Below are positions 43,167 to 52,513 of a stretch of DNA of 64,000 nucleotides, in pieces (position 1 is the first letter of the stretch; every line of letters starts with the position of its first letter). The notes under the pieces are model-generated. The model had not been told where the DNA came from. It did no database searches and saw only the letters and a program-made list of their open reading frames with translations. The stretch spans positions 1 through 64,000 of the forward strand of contig JAQBPN010000085.1 of the NCBI GenBank assembly GCA_028287505.1, written 5' to 3'. Position numbers and translations under genes: made by a program. The stretch is from Fibrobacterota bacterium (GTDB lineage: Bacteria > Fibrobacterota > Fibrobacteria > UBA11236).

Positions 43167-43306
43167 GCCTACCTGACGATAAGTTGCATGGATAGTTTAT
43201 TAAAAAAATCGGCTCCCAGGTTCCTGAACCTTGTAAAATGATGTCAGAATGGGGATATTACCCTGAATTCCACAGGTAAAAAAGTATGTAAGGCCCCAAA
43301 AAGAGC

Positions 43307-44887
43307 CTAATTGCCGGTGTGGAATTTTGAGAAGGTCACTTTGGGGAAGTTCTTCTCCATCAGGGTCATGCGGTATTCGTTGGGACAGAGGTAGACCAGA
43401 TTGCCTCCCTTATCCATGGCCAGGTCATGCATGTTCTGGGATTTGAACTCCTGGACAGCCACCGCCTCCCCGGTAACCCATCGGGCCATGGTGATCGGCG
43501 CCGATTCCAGGCGGCAGCGCGCATTGTATTCCTCTTCCAGCCGGAACTTGATGACATCGAATTGCAGGACGCCCACCACTCCCAGAACCGGAATGGGACT
43601 GTTGACGGGAGAGAAAAGCTGGGTGGCCCCCTCTTCGGAAAGCTGCTTGAGGCCCTGGGTCAGTTGTTTGCTCTTGAGAGGATCTTCCAGGTAGACCCGG
43701 GAGAAGTGTTCCGGCGCGAAATCCGGGATTCCCATGAACTTCAGGTTCTCGGTTTCCGAAATGGTATCGCTGATATTGTACAGGCCGGGATCGTGGATGC
43801 CGATGATATCGCCCGCGTAGGCCTCGTCCACGACCGTCTTGTCGTTGGCGAGGAAGGTGGAAGGAGCGGCCAGGCGGACCTGCCTCCCGGTGCGGCAATG
43901 GATCACCTTGGCTCCGCGGAGGAATTTGCCGGAACAGACGCGCATGAATGCGATCCTGTCCCGGTGCTTGGGATCCGTATTCGCCTGGATTTTGAAGACG
44001 AAACCCGTGAAATTGGATTCGGTGGCTTCCACCATCCGCTGCTCCGCCTGTCTGGCCATGGGCGAAGGCGCATAGGCGACGAAACTGTCCAGGAGATGCT
44101 TGACCCCGAAGTTGTTGATGCCCGAGCCAAAATAGACCGGGGACAACTCGCCGCGCAGGTACTTTTCATGGTTGAACGGCTCCATGGCGCCATGGACCAG
44201 CTCCGCCTGCTCGCGGAACTCGGCCAGGTACCTGGGATGGAACCATTCGTCCAGACGAGGATCGTCCAGGCCGTCCACCTTGCGCATCTCCCCTTCCGGT
44301 ACATCGGGATTGAAGAGATGCACGTTATCGTTCGCGAAAGAATACACTCCCTGGAAGAACTTGCCGTTGCCGATGGGCATGGTCATGGGCGAGCATTTCA
44401 GGCCGAGGACGCGTTCCACTTCGTCCATCAAGGCCACCGGATCCAGGGCGTCCCGGTCCATCTTGTTGATGAAGACGGTAACCGGGCACTTGCGGAGGCT
44501 GCAGACTTCCATGAGCTTGATGGTCTGGGGCTCCACGCCTTTGGCCGCATCCAGCAGCACCAGGACGGAATCCACGGCGGTGAGGGCCCGGTAGGTGTCC
44601 TCGGAGAAGTCCTGATGGCCCGGCGTGTCCACCAGATTGATCTGGCAGCCCTGATAGGGAAAGCTCAGCACGGACGAGGATACGGAAATGCCGCGCTGCT
44701 GCTCGATCTTCATCCAATCCGAGGTAGTGAATTTCTTGTTGGCCTTGGCGCGCACGTGGCCGGCCTCGCGAATGACCTTTCCGTACCACAGGAACTTCTC
44801 GGTAATGGTGGTTTTGCCCGCGTCAGGATGGCTGACGATGGCGAAAGTACGGCGCTTTAGGATTTCCTGGGTCATTTCCGCGGTCAT
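43307..44887 (-). CDS. prfC: Peptide chain release factor 3
   Basis: About 526 residues. This GTPase recycles RF1/RF2 from the ribosome after termination. The G-domain motifs are SHPDAGKTT (G1), QRGISVSSSV (G2), DTPGH (G3) and NKMD (G4). The middle domain II and a C-terminal RF3 domain (PVLGVVGVLQFDVIKFRLEEEY) confirm RF3 over EF-G. Starts at 44887 and 44875 are both possible. It is divergent from the M3 peptidase gene. Confidence 0.95.
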   Translation of the reverse strand: MTAEMTQEILKRRTFAIVSHPDAGKTTITEKFLWYGKVIREAGHVRAKANKKFTTSDWMKIEQQRGISVSSSVLSFPYQGCQINLVDTPGHQDFSEDTYRALTAVDSVLVLLDAAKGVEPQTIKLMEVCSLRKCPVTVFINKMDRDALDPVALMDEVERVLGLKCSPMTMPIGNGKFFQGVYSFANDNVHLFNPDVPEGEMRKVDGLDDPRLDEWFHPRYLAEFREQAELVHGAMEPFNHEKYLRGELSPVYFGSGINNFGVKHLLDSFVAYAPSPMARQAEQRMVEATESNFTGFVFKIQANTDPKHRDRIAFMRVCSGKFLRGAKVIHCRTGRQVRLAAPSTFLANDKTVVDEAYAGDIIGIHDPGLYNISDTISETENLKFMGIPDFAPEHFSRVYLEDPLKSKQLTQGLKQLSEEGATQLFSPVNSPIPVLGVVGVLQFDVIKFRLEEEYNARCRLESAPITMARWVTGEAVAVQEFKSQNMHDLAMDKGGNLVYLCPNEYRMTLMEKNFPKVTFSKFHTGN

Positions 44888-45066
44888 GTCGTTCCGGAAT
44901 TCGGGTGAAGGTGGTAAAAGTAGCAACCCGCGGGAGGATTGGCCGGATTGGGCCCGGGAATGGGTCCGCGACCGCAAATTCCCCGGGACCAGGTGCCGTC
45001 TTTTTTAAATTAAAGGAAACGGGTCCCGGCGCATGCGCGTGGGTGGATACCGGAAAGGGAACCGGC

Positions 45067-46875
45067 ATGGTCGTATCGGGATCGGAACAGCAAGGCGCTT
45101 CGGGGAAGCCCGCGGGAAAGAACATACCGGCCTGGATGACCAAGGTGCCGCGGCCCAGCGCCGAATTTCCCCGGCGCTTCATCGCAGCCGATGCGGATCT
45201 TTCCGGATGGCCGGGCATCAAGCCCTACCTGGAGGAATTGAACCGCCGCTTCCTCCCGGACCGTGAATCCCTCCTGCAATGGATCCAGGACTACGCGGAA
45301 CTCGGCGATGCCGTCCACGAAGAAGGCTCGCGCCTGTACATCGGGATGACCTGCTTCACCCAGGACGATGAAAAACAGAAAGCCTACCTGGATTTCATCG
45401 AAACGGTTGAGCCCGCCATGGCGCCGGTCATCGATGAGTTGAACAAGAAAGCCATCGCCCACCCGGATGCGCGCACCTTGCCCAAGGAAGAATACGGACA
45501 ATGGCTGGAAGCGCTGATCATCAGCGTGGAATTGTTCACCGACGCGAACATCCCGTTGCATACCGAGATTTCCAAGCTGGCCCAGACCTACCAGAAGATT
45601 TGCGGCGACATGACCGTGGACTGGAACGGGGAAACCAAAACCCTCAGCCAGCTCACCCCGTTCCTGCAGGCCAGCGATCGGTCCGTGCGCGAAAAGGCCT
45701 GGATGAAAATGGCGGAGCGGCGGATCAAGGACAAGCAGAGGCTCGAGGATTTGTTCGATGAGTTGTTCGTGTTGCGCAACCAGGTGGCCCGGAACCTGGG
45801 GTTGAAGGACTTCGTCGCCTACAGCTTCAAGGCCAATCACCGCACCGACTACTCCCCCCAGGATTGTTTCCAGTTCCACGCCAGCGTGGAGAAGTCCGTG
45901 GTGCCCACCTTCCGGCGCGCCCTGGATTACCGCAAGGAGAAGCTGGGCCTGAGCGAATTGCGGCCCTGGGACCTTGGTTGCGACCCGCTGGGACGGCCTC
46001 CCCTGAAGCCCTTCCAGGAGGCGTCCCGCCTGGTGGAAGGCGTCGGAAAGATTTTCGCGCGCATGGATCCGGAACTGCACGGCTTCTTCCGCACCATGAC
46101 GGACAAGAGCCTGATGGATTTGGAAAACCGCATCGGCAAGGCTCCCGGCGGCTACCAATGCAGCCTTAATGAAGTCCGCCTCCCGTTCATCTTCATGAAC
46201 GCGGTGGGCCTGAACGAGGACGTCTTCACCCTGCTGCATGAGAGCGGCCACGCCTTCCACCTTTTCTATACGCGCGGCATGTCCCTGGGATTCAACCGCA
46301 GCGCTCCCATGGAATTCAGCGAAGTGGCCTCCATGGCCATGGAGCGCCTGGGTTCCCGCTACCTGGACGAGTTCTACTCGCCGGAAGAGCGCAAGCGCGC
46401 CATCCAGACGGAAGACGAGGAAGTGTTCCGGCTCCTGCCGTGGGTGGCCACCGTGGACGCCTTCCAGCATTGGCTCTATACCCATCCGGGCCATACCCAG
46501 GCGGAGCGCAAGAACGTCTGGCTGGGATTGGACAAGCGCTTCGGGTCCAATCTGGATTGGTCCGGCCTGGAAGAGTTCCGGGCCAATTCCTGGCATCGGC
46601 AATTGCACATTTTCGAGGTGCCGTTCTATTACATCGAGTACGGTATCGCCCAACTGGGAGCCCTGCAAGTCTGGTTGAAATCCCTGCGGGACGAAAAATC
46701 GGCCCTGGCGGATTACAAGCGCGGACTCAGCCTGGGCGGAACCCGCGGCCTGCGGGAATTGTTCGAAGGCGGCGGACTCAAGTTCGACATGCGCGAAGAG
46801 GCCATCCGTCCCCTGGTGGAAAAGGTCCGCGAGGAATGGGAAGCCGCCGTTGGAAAGGACGGAGCCCATGGATAA
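45067..46875 (+). CDS. M3-family oligoendopeptidase
   Basis: A 602-residue zinc metallopeptidase with the M3 signature HESGHAFH (His391, Glu392, His395) and the third ligand region EFSEVASMAMERLG. It has the PepF/M3 helical domain at its N-terminus. It cleaves short peptides, probably in the cytoplasm. The start at 45067 has GGAAAGGGA upstream; an in-frame ATG at 44905 would overlap the divergent prfC promoter region. It overlaps the following M20 peptidase gene by eight bases, suggesting a peptide-degradation operon. Confidence 0.92.
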   Translation: MVVSGSEQQGASGKPAGKNIPAWMTKVPRPSAEFPRRFIAADADLSGWPGIKPYLEELNRRFLPDRESLLQWIQDYAELGDAVHEEGSRLYIGMTCFTQDDEKQKAYLDFIETVEPAMAPVIDELNKKAIAHPDARTLPKEEYGQWLEALIISVELFTDANIPLHTEISKLAQTYQKICGDMTVDWNGETKTLSQLTPFLQASDRSVREKAWMKMAERRIKDKQRLEDLFDELFVLRNQVARNLGLKDFVAYSFKANHRTDYSPQDCFQFHASVEKSVVPTFRRALDYRKEKLGLSELRPWDLGCDPLGRPPLKPFQEASRLVEGVGKIFARMDPELHGFFRTMTDKSLMDLENRIGKAPGGYQCSLNEVRLPFIFMNAVGLNEDVFTLLHESGHAFHLFYTRGMSLGFNRSAPMEFSEVASMAMERLGSRYLDEFYSPEERKRAIQTEDEEVFRLLPWVATVDAFQHWLYTHPGHTQAERKNVWLGLDKRFGSNLDWSGLEEFRANSWHRQLHIFEVPFYYIEYGIAQLGALQVWLKSLRDEKSALADYKRGLSLGGTRGLRELFEGGGLKFDMREEAIRPLVEKVREEWEAAVGKDGAHG

Positions 46876-48331
46876 GCCGAAGCAGGACAAGTGGGATTCC
46901 GGCCGCGAAGCGGCCCTGGCCCGCTATCAGGCCGATCAGCAGAAGCATCTTGCCGACCTGATTCGTTTGACGAAAATCCCCAGCGTCAGTTTCGACGGAT
47001 TCGATCCCAAGGAAGTGGAACGCTCCGCGGAATGCACCCAGGGCATCCTGGAAGCCGCCGGATTCGAGAACGTGGAAATCATGCGCGTGCCCGGGACCCA
47101 CCCCTATGTCTATGGCGATTGGCTCAAGCGCCCGGGCGCTCCCACCGTGCTCCTGTATGCGCACCACGATGTGCAGCCGCCCTTGCGGGAGGAACTGTGG
47201 AAGACGCCGCCCTTCGAGGCGGTGGAAAAGGACGGGCGCCTGTTCGCGCGCGGCATCGCGGACGACAAAGCGGGCGTGCTCATCCACGCGGCCAGCGTGG
47301 CGGCCTGGCTGGAAACCGCCGGCACGTTGCCCGTGAACGTCAAGGTGATCATAGAAGGCGAAGAGGAAATCGGATCGACCCATCTGGGCGCCTTCCTGGA
47401 GAAATACCGCCATCGGCTCCAGGCGGATTGCGTGGTCTTGACCGATTGCAGCAACTTCGACACCGGGTTGCCCAGCCTCACGACCACTTTGCGCGGCCTC
47501 ATCAGCATGGACGTGACGGTAACGGCGCTGGACCATCCTCTGCACTCCGGCATGTGGGGCGGACCCATTCCCGATCCCGTCCAGGGCCTTGCGAAAATCC
47601 TGGCCAAGCTCTCGGACGAATCCGGCCGGGTGGCGGTCCCGGGCATCTGGGACGACGTGATCCCTCCCAGCGCGGCGGAGATGGAAGACATGCGCAAGCT
47701 GGGCATGGAAGACAAGGTGTTCCGCGAACAGGCCGGTATCGGCCCCGGGGTGGAATTGTTCGCCCATGGACCCGGTCTCTTGGCGAAGATGTGGCGCGAG
47801 CCGTCCATCGCCGTGAACTCGATCCAGGCCGGCGGGAAGAAAATCGCCGGCAACGTGATCATGGATTCCGCCTGGGCGCGCTTGGGGCTGCGCCTGGTGC
47901 CGAACATGGATCATGCCAAGGCCATGAGCCTGCTAAAGGGATTCATCGAAGCCAATTGCCCTTGGGGACTCAAGGTGGAAGTGATCCCGGAACAAGGGGC
48001 CAACCCGTGGATGACCAAGCCCGATCATCCCGTCTTTTCCGTGGCCAAGAAATCCCTGGGCCGGGGCTATGGCCGCGAAGCCGTCATGATCGGGTGCGGA
48101 GGCACGATCCCCTTCGTGGATAGCTTCACGCGCGTGCTCGGGGACATTCCCGCCCTGCTGGTGGGCATCGAGGATCCCTACACCAACGCCCACTCCGAAA
48201 ACGAATCCCTGGGGCTTGCGGATTTCCACAGCTCCGTGCGGAGCCAGATCCATTTCTTCGCGGACCTGGCCGCGGCCGCCGAGGCCGATCCCGGTTTCTG
48301 GGCGGGCAAAAAGAAGACATCGCCGGTTTGA
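46868..48331 (+). CDS. M20-family dipeptidase
   Basis: A 487-residue di-zinc peptidase. Its metal-binding motifs are YAHHDVQPP, GIADDKAG, the catalytic EGEEEIGS and TDCSNFD, and a dimerisation lid domain lies at about 200-370 (TTLRGLISMDVTVTALDHPL). It matches the M20 group of non-specific dipeptidases. The ATG at 46868 has GGAG upstream and overlaps the M3 gene. The ThiO gene overlaps its stop in turn (TTGA). Confidence 0.92.
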   Translation: MDKPKQDKWDSGREAALARYQADQQKHLADLIRLTKIPSVSFDGFDPKEVERSAECTQGILEAAGFENVEIMRVPGTHPYVYGDWLKRPGAPTVLLYAHHDVQPPLREELWKTPPFEAVEKDGRLFARGIADDKAGVLIHAASVAAWLETAGTLPVNVKVIIEGEEEIGSTHLGAFLEKYRHRLQADCVVLTDCSNFDTGLPSLTTTLRGLISMDVTVTALDHPLHSGMWGGPIPDPVQGLAKILAKLSDESGRVAVPGIWDDVIPPSAAEMEDMRKLGMEDKVFREQAGIGPGVELFAHGPGLLAKMWREPSIAVNSIQAGGKKIAGNVIMDSAWARLGLRLVPNMDHAKAMSLLKGFIEANCPWGLKVEVIPEQGANPWMTKPDHPVFSVAKKSLGRGYGREAVMIGCGGTIPFVDSFTRVLGDIPALLVGIEDPYTNAHSENESLGLADFHSSVRSQIHFFADLAAAAEADPGFWAGKKKTSPV

Positions 48332-49458
48332 CTCCCGTATTCGACCTGGTAGTCGCCGGCGCAGGCGTAATGGGTCTGGCCTGCGCCTTGGAAGAGGCGC
48401 GGCGCGGCGCCAGGGTCGGCGTATTCGATCCGGCCGCCACCCAGGCCCAAGCTTCCCATGCCGCGGCCGGGATCCTGGTCACCCGCGACGCCCACGTGTT
48501 CTCTTCCCCCTTCCGGGAATTCTATGTCCGCTCCATCCGCCAATACCCCGAGTGGCTGGCGGCCTTGACGGCCTCGGCGGGCCGGGAAGTCCCGTTGCAT
48601 AAGGGCGGCGACTACCTGATTTTCGACTTGGACGATCCCGCGGCCCGGGATCGCCTGGAGGCAAAATCGCGGCAACTGGATCGCGAACGGTCGCTTGCCT
48701 TCACGGTAACGGATACTCTGCCAAAGCACCTGCAAGCCCACAGCCCCTTGGCCAAGGTGAGGGTTTTCCACTTTCCCGAGGAAGCCTACGTCCAGAACCG
48801 CGAATTGCTTGCCGCCCTGCGGCTGGCCTGCGAAAAAGCCGGAGTGGTATTCCGGATCGGAAACCCGGCGCGGGCCTGGGAATATGCGGAGGGAACCACG
48901 CGTCTGACGTTTTCCGAGGACCGCTGGGAGGCGCGGCGGGTATTGCTGGCTGCGGGCGCCTGGAGTTTCCAGGCGCTGGAACATCTCGGCATTACCGCCC
49001 CCATGGTGCCCGTCAAAGGGCAAATGATCCGCATCCGGAACTTCCATGGCTTGGAGAGTATGATCCATTTCAACGACAACCTGTATCTGGTGCCCCGGGG
49101 AGACAGCCTGGTGGTGGGCGCGACCACGGAGCCCGGAAATTGGAGCGAAGGTTTCGACGGCGTCGGCGAGGCTTACGTGGAAACCCATTTGCGCCGGTTC
49201 CTGCCGGAAGTCTCCCGGGAACCGTTGGAAACCTGGTCAGGGCTGCGTCCGCGCACGCGCGATCGGCTTCCCTGGATGGGTTGGCTGGACCAGGAACGGG
49301 GTTGGGCCATATGCACCGGGCATTACAAATGCGGCATCAGCATGGCCCCCTTGGCGGCGCAATGCCTGTCGAAATTGTTGCATGGGGAAAAAGCACCCTT
49401 CGACCTCTCCCCCTTCAATCCGTGGCGCAAGCAGGGGTTGGGGAAAGTCCGGGTCTAG
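48328..49458 (+). CDS. thiO: ThiO-like glycine oxidase / FAD-dependent amine oxidase
   Basis: A 376-residue DAO-family flavoprotein with the FAD motif VAGAGVMGLACALEEARRG, the ASHAAAGIL segment and the C-terminal GLRPRTRDRLPWMG...CTGHYKCGISMAP typical of ThiO. ThiO oxidises glycine to dehydroglycine for the thiazole of thiamine. No other thiamine gene is nearby, so another D-amino-acid or imino-acid role is possible. The start is TTG at 48328, sharing bases with the TGA of the peptidase gene. Confidence 0.8.
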   Translation: MTPVFDLVVAGAGVMGLACALEEARRGARVGVFDPAATQAQASHAAAGILVTRDAHVFSSPFREFYVRSIRQYPEWLAALTASAGREVPLHKGGDYLIFDLDDPAARDRLEAKSRQLDRERSLAFTVTDTLPKHLQAHSPLAKVRVFHFPEEAYVQNRELLAALRLACEKAGVVFRIGNPARAWEYAEGTTRLTFSEDRWEARRVLLAAGAWSFQALEHLGITAPMVPVKGQMIRIRNFHGLESMIHFNDNLYLVPRGDSLVVGATTEPGNWSEGFDGVGEAYVETHLRRFLPEVSREPLETWSGLRPRTRDRLPWMGWLDQERGWAICTGHYKCGISMAPLAAQCLSKLLHGEKAPFDLSPFNPWRKQGLGKVRV

Positions 49459-49491
49459 CCCGGAACAAGGGCCCCGGGCGGGGTCCTTCTC

Positions 49492-51822
49492 TCAGAAGAA
49501 CAGTTCGTAATTCGCGCCCACCATGAGGTGGCGCCGGTCGCCGTATTGGATCAGTTTTTCCCGCAGGCGGAAGGTCTGCTGCGGTCCCAGCACGTACTCC
49601 ACATTGGCGGCCAAGCCCAGGCTCAGGTCATTCGTCCCATTGTCCACGGGATATTGGCCCACCGATCCGGACAGATCCAGTTTCACCTGATTATCGAGGA
49701 TGGGCTGCAGGAATCCCATGGTCACGTTGTGGGTTGGTTTCTGGATGCCATTGTCGGAAAAGGTATAGGCCAGCCTGGGCAGGAAATCGATGCTGCGCAT
49801 TTTGTATTGCAGCATCGCATTGATGATATTGGTGCGGTTGATGGGAAAGTCCTGCGATGGATCTTCGGGATATTGCGATACTACCGCGTATTCGCTTTGG
49901 GTGAAGCTATAAAGCAGGGTGGTATGTAGTTTGGCATCTGACAATTGGAATTGGTGGTAGCCGCCCGTATTGAAATTCAGGAAGTTGGAGCTGAATTGAT
50001 GGGCATAGGTTCCATCGGGAGCGATATTGGACCGGCCCCCGCCTACCCAGAAACTGGGATTGTAAGGTCCGGGCGTGAAGCGCAGCTCGACTTTCAGGTT
50101 GCGCTGGGTCTGGGAATAGATCCCCAGGTCCTGGGCATAGTTCCCCAACTCCATGCCGACGGAAACGCGGTTATCCAGCACCAGCAGCTTTTGGATGAGA
50201 GTGAAGCCGTCGCCGGGGTTGCCGCCCAGGAAGGGGTTGCCTTCGCTGTGGTATTCGAGCCCGAGATGGGAATAGGTCAGCTCCGTTTCGGAAACGATTC
50301 CGGAAAAGGGAACCGAGGAAACGACTCCCGCCTCGTACGCGCTGTTGGAACCCAGGAAGCCGGGAACGTCCGTTCCGCCGGAAGTCTTGCTGCTGAGCAG
50401 GTACTGCCAGCCGCGGGTGGTGGCGTTGAAAATGAAAATATCCTCGTAGTTCTTGGGATCGAAAGAGACATCGAAGGTATCCTGGGAGAAGGCGCCCAGG
50501 GATTTGTCCCGGGTGTAAAGGCTCAATGCGGCGTTGCTGAACAACTGGATTTTGCCGTCCCAGATTCCCACGCGCAAATCGATCCCGGGGACCAGGTTCT
50601 CCGCGGGCCGGGTGCCATGCAGCAAAGTATTGGTGCGGAACCGGGCGTCGGAACCTACATCGTCGGAAGCCTTGAGGACGCTGAATCCCAGATCGAATTT
50701 GGGCCCGCCGCCCAGGCCCAGGCGGATGGCGGTCAGGGTCTGGGCGAAAGTGCCCGGCACCGTGTCGATGCGGGTCCCGTTGCCGGTATCGTATTTCACC
50801 AGGTAGGCGGGGATTTCGCGCCGGCTTTCCCCGCGCACCACGCGCAGGGAGCCCCATTGGGATTCACCGGTGGTAAGATTGAGCACGGCCTCTCCGCCGC
50901 GCACCCGGGTTCCGTTCAAGGACAGGGAGTTGTAGAGCGGGTAGACATCCCCCGCCTTCAGGGACACCCAGGGACCGTATTTCACGTTCGCGGTGACACG
51001 ATGGGCCGGTTGGCGGAAGCGGTCTTCATCGGTGCGGAGCAACACCTTGCCGTACGCCTCCACCTGTTTGTATTTGACGTTGTAGGCCGCTTCCGTGGCT
51101 CCTTCCAGCTCTTCGGAAACCGGCGTCTCGGGATCGCCCGTTATCAAAACCGAATCCGACCCGGGCTTCAGCTTGATCTCGCTTTGGGAAAGCACGCGGC
51201 CTTTCGCCTCTCCGTTCTTCCAATCGATTTTGGCCACCACCCGTCCGAACTGGCGGTAAGCGCCGTTGCGCACTTTGCGGACCGGCTCCGGGAGGCGGAC
51301 GAAGAAGCGGGCTTCCTGCTTTGCGATGATTTCCGTGCGCTCATTGAAGAGCAGCAAAGTCAGTTGATGCACGCCCGACTTGAGCCCGGTCAGCCTGGCG
51401 TTGAGCAGGCCTTCGTTCACGGACAAAGGGCTGGTATCGGGATAGCCATCCACGAGCAGGACCATGCTGGCGGGCTGGCTTTCCGGCAAAGCGCACAACA
51501 CGCGCAACTCCGGTTCATAGAAAACATCCCCGTCGATGGGGATGATGAAGCCGCCGGGAGAAGGCTCCGGAGCCAGGACTTCCGCGGGAACGGAATCGAT
51601 CTGGACGGCCTGCGCCTCAGGATTCTGGGCCTGGGTTTCTCCCATGCCCTTCGGGGCCGGCGTGGACGTATCCAGGGTGTCGCCCCCTTGCTCCCGGGCA
51701 TTGGATTGCGCCAGGGCGGCGCCGAGACAGGCGGCCAGAACCAAGGCAACGCCCCGTATGGTCCGCCAGGGAAACCGGGCTTCCCGATCCGTGTCCTGCC
51801 GCCCTTTAAAAGTTGGTTTCAT
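49492..51822 (-). CDS. Outer-membrane beta-barrel protein with Ig-like domain
   Basis: A 776-residue exported protein. The signal peptide is at about 22-39 (VALVLAACLGAALAQS). An Ala/Pro-rich spacer follows, then an Ig-like domain (about 105-185: MVLLVDGYPDTSPLSVNEGL...). The rest is a large beta-barrel with alternating hydrophobic strands. The C-terminus VGANYELFF ends in Phe, the usual beta-barrel insertion signal. It is the last gene of a four-gene minus-strand cassette and overlaps the FecR gene by 17 bases. No known porin or secretin family is recognised. Confidence 0.78.
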   Translation of the reverse strand: MKPTFKGRQDTDREARFPWRTIRGVALVLAACLGAALAQSNAREQGGDTLDTSTPAPKGMGETQAQNPEAQAVQIDSVPAEVLAPEPSPGGFIIPIDGDVFYEPELRVLCALPESQPASMVLLVDGYPDTSPLSVNEGLLNARLTGLKSGVHQLTLLLFNERTEIIAKQEARFFVRLPEPVRKVRNGAYRQFGRVVAKIDWKNGEAKGRVLSQSEIKLKPGSDSVLITGDPETPVSEELEGATEAAYNVKYKQVEAYGKVLLRTDEDRFRQPAHRVTANVKYGPWVSLKAGDVYPLYNSLSLNGTRVRGGEAVLNLTTGESQWGSLRVVRGESRREIPAYLVKYDTGNGTRIDTVPGTFAQTLTAIRLGLGGGPKFDLGFSVLKASDDVGSDARFRTNTLLHGTRPAENLVPGIDLRVGIWDGKIQLFSNAALSLYTRDKSLGAFSQDTFDVSFDPKNYEDIFIFNATTRGWQYLLSSKTSGGTDVPGFLGSNSAYEAGVVSSVPFSGIVSETELTYSHLGLEYHSEGNPFLGGNPGDGFTLIQKLLVLDNRVSVGMELGNYAQDLGIYSQTQRNLKVELRFTPGPYNPSFWVGGGRSNIAPDGTYAHQFSSNFLNFNTGGYHQFQLSDAKLHTTLLYSFTQSEYAVVSQYPEDPSQDFPINRTNIINAMLQYKMRSIDFLPRLAYTFSDNGIQKPTHNVTMGFLQPILDNQVKLDLSGSVGQYPVDNGTNDLSLGLAANVEYVLGPQQTFRLREKLIQYGDRRHLMVGANYELFF

Positions 51823-52513
51823 ATTCCACTTCCAAGGTGGTGAAGTCTTCCGTCTCCGGATTCACGAAATCCACTTCCAGGGTATTCTGCCGGAAGCCGA
51901 CCTGCTCCAACTCGGAATCCGTGGCATCGGAAACCTTGATGCCGTTCAAATCCGAGACCGCTTTCTGTCCGCTCCGAACCACGGCGGTCAAATCCTTGGG
52001 ACGATTGTAGACGGAAAGCTCCCCGTCCTGCACCAGGAAAATTCCCACGCCTTTCTCATCAGACTTGCAGGAGAACCGTCCCGCTAGGGCCGTGGCCTGG
52101 GTCTGGGCGTTTTCACATTGCACGGCCTCGCTCTTCTTCTTGAGGCCGAAGACCACTTCCCCCGCTTCCATATGGATCCGGCGCACGCGTTTATCCTTGG
52201 TCTTGACGCGCTTGAGGGTGAAAACGGACTTGGGCCGGATTTCCATGAACGCCTGATCGGGCAGCAACCGCAACACGGCTTTGCCATCGTTCCCGGACTC
52301 GATCTTGGACCCAGGCGCCACCAGATCGGAAGCCTGCAAATCCTTCTGCACCGCGGAATCCCCGGAAGTCACCTTCAAGTTCCCCTTGGCATACTTGACC
52401 ACGCCAAGAGCGGGAGGCGCTGAAATCGCGAGCATGGGCAAAGCCAAAATCGAAACCACAACCGCCAACCGCATCTTTAAACCTGCCCCCACGAACATCG
52501 ACCGGCTCTTCAT
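51806..52513 (-). CDS. Exported FecR-domain protein
   Basis: A 235-residue protein with a signal peptide (about 14-32: MRLAVVVSILALPMLAISA) and a FecR domain (GKAVLRLLPDQAFMEIRPKS, then IHMEAGEVVFGLKKKSE). It is not the TonB/sigma regulator type: no sigma factor or transducer is adjacent. FecR domains in this exported form are common in uncharacterised surface proteins. It overlaps the genes on both sides, so its product is probably made together with theirs. Confidence 0.85.
   Translation of the reverse strand: MKSRSMFVGAGLKMRLAVVVSILALPMLAISAPPALGVVKYAKGNLKVTSGDSAVQKDLQASDLVAPGSKIESGNDGKAVLRLLPDQAFMEIRPKSVFTLKRVKTKDKRVRRIHMEAGEVVFGLKKKSEAVQCENAQTQATALAGRFSCKSDEKGVGIFLVQDGELSVYNRPKDLTAVVRSGQKAVSDLNGIKVSDATDSELEQVGFRQNTLEVDFVNPETEDFTTLEVEYETNF

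Noticed and set aside
51806-52513. FecR-type iron-siderophore regulator
   Set aside because: No FecI-type sigma factor or TonB-dependent transducer is adjacent, and the protein is an exported FecR-domain form with a signal peptide instead of the N-terminal sigma-binding region.
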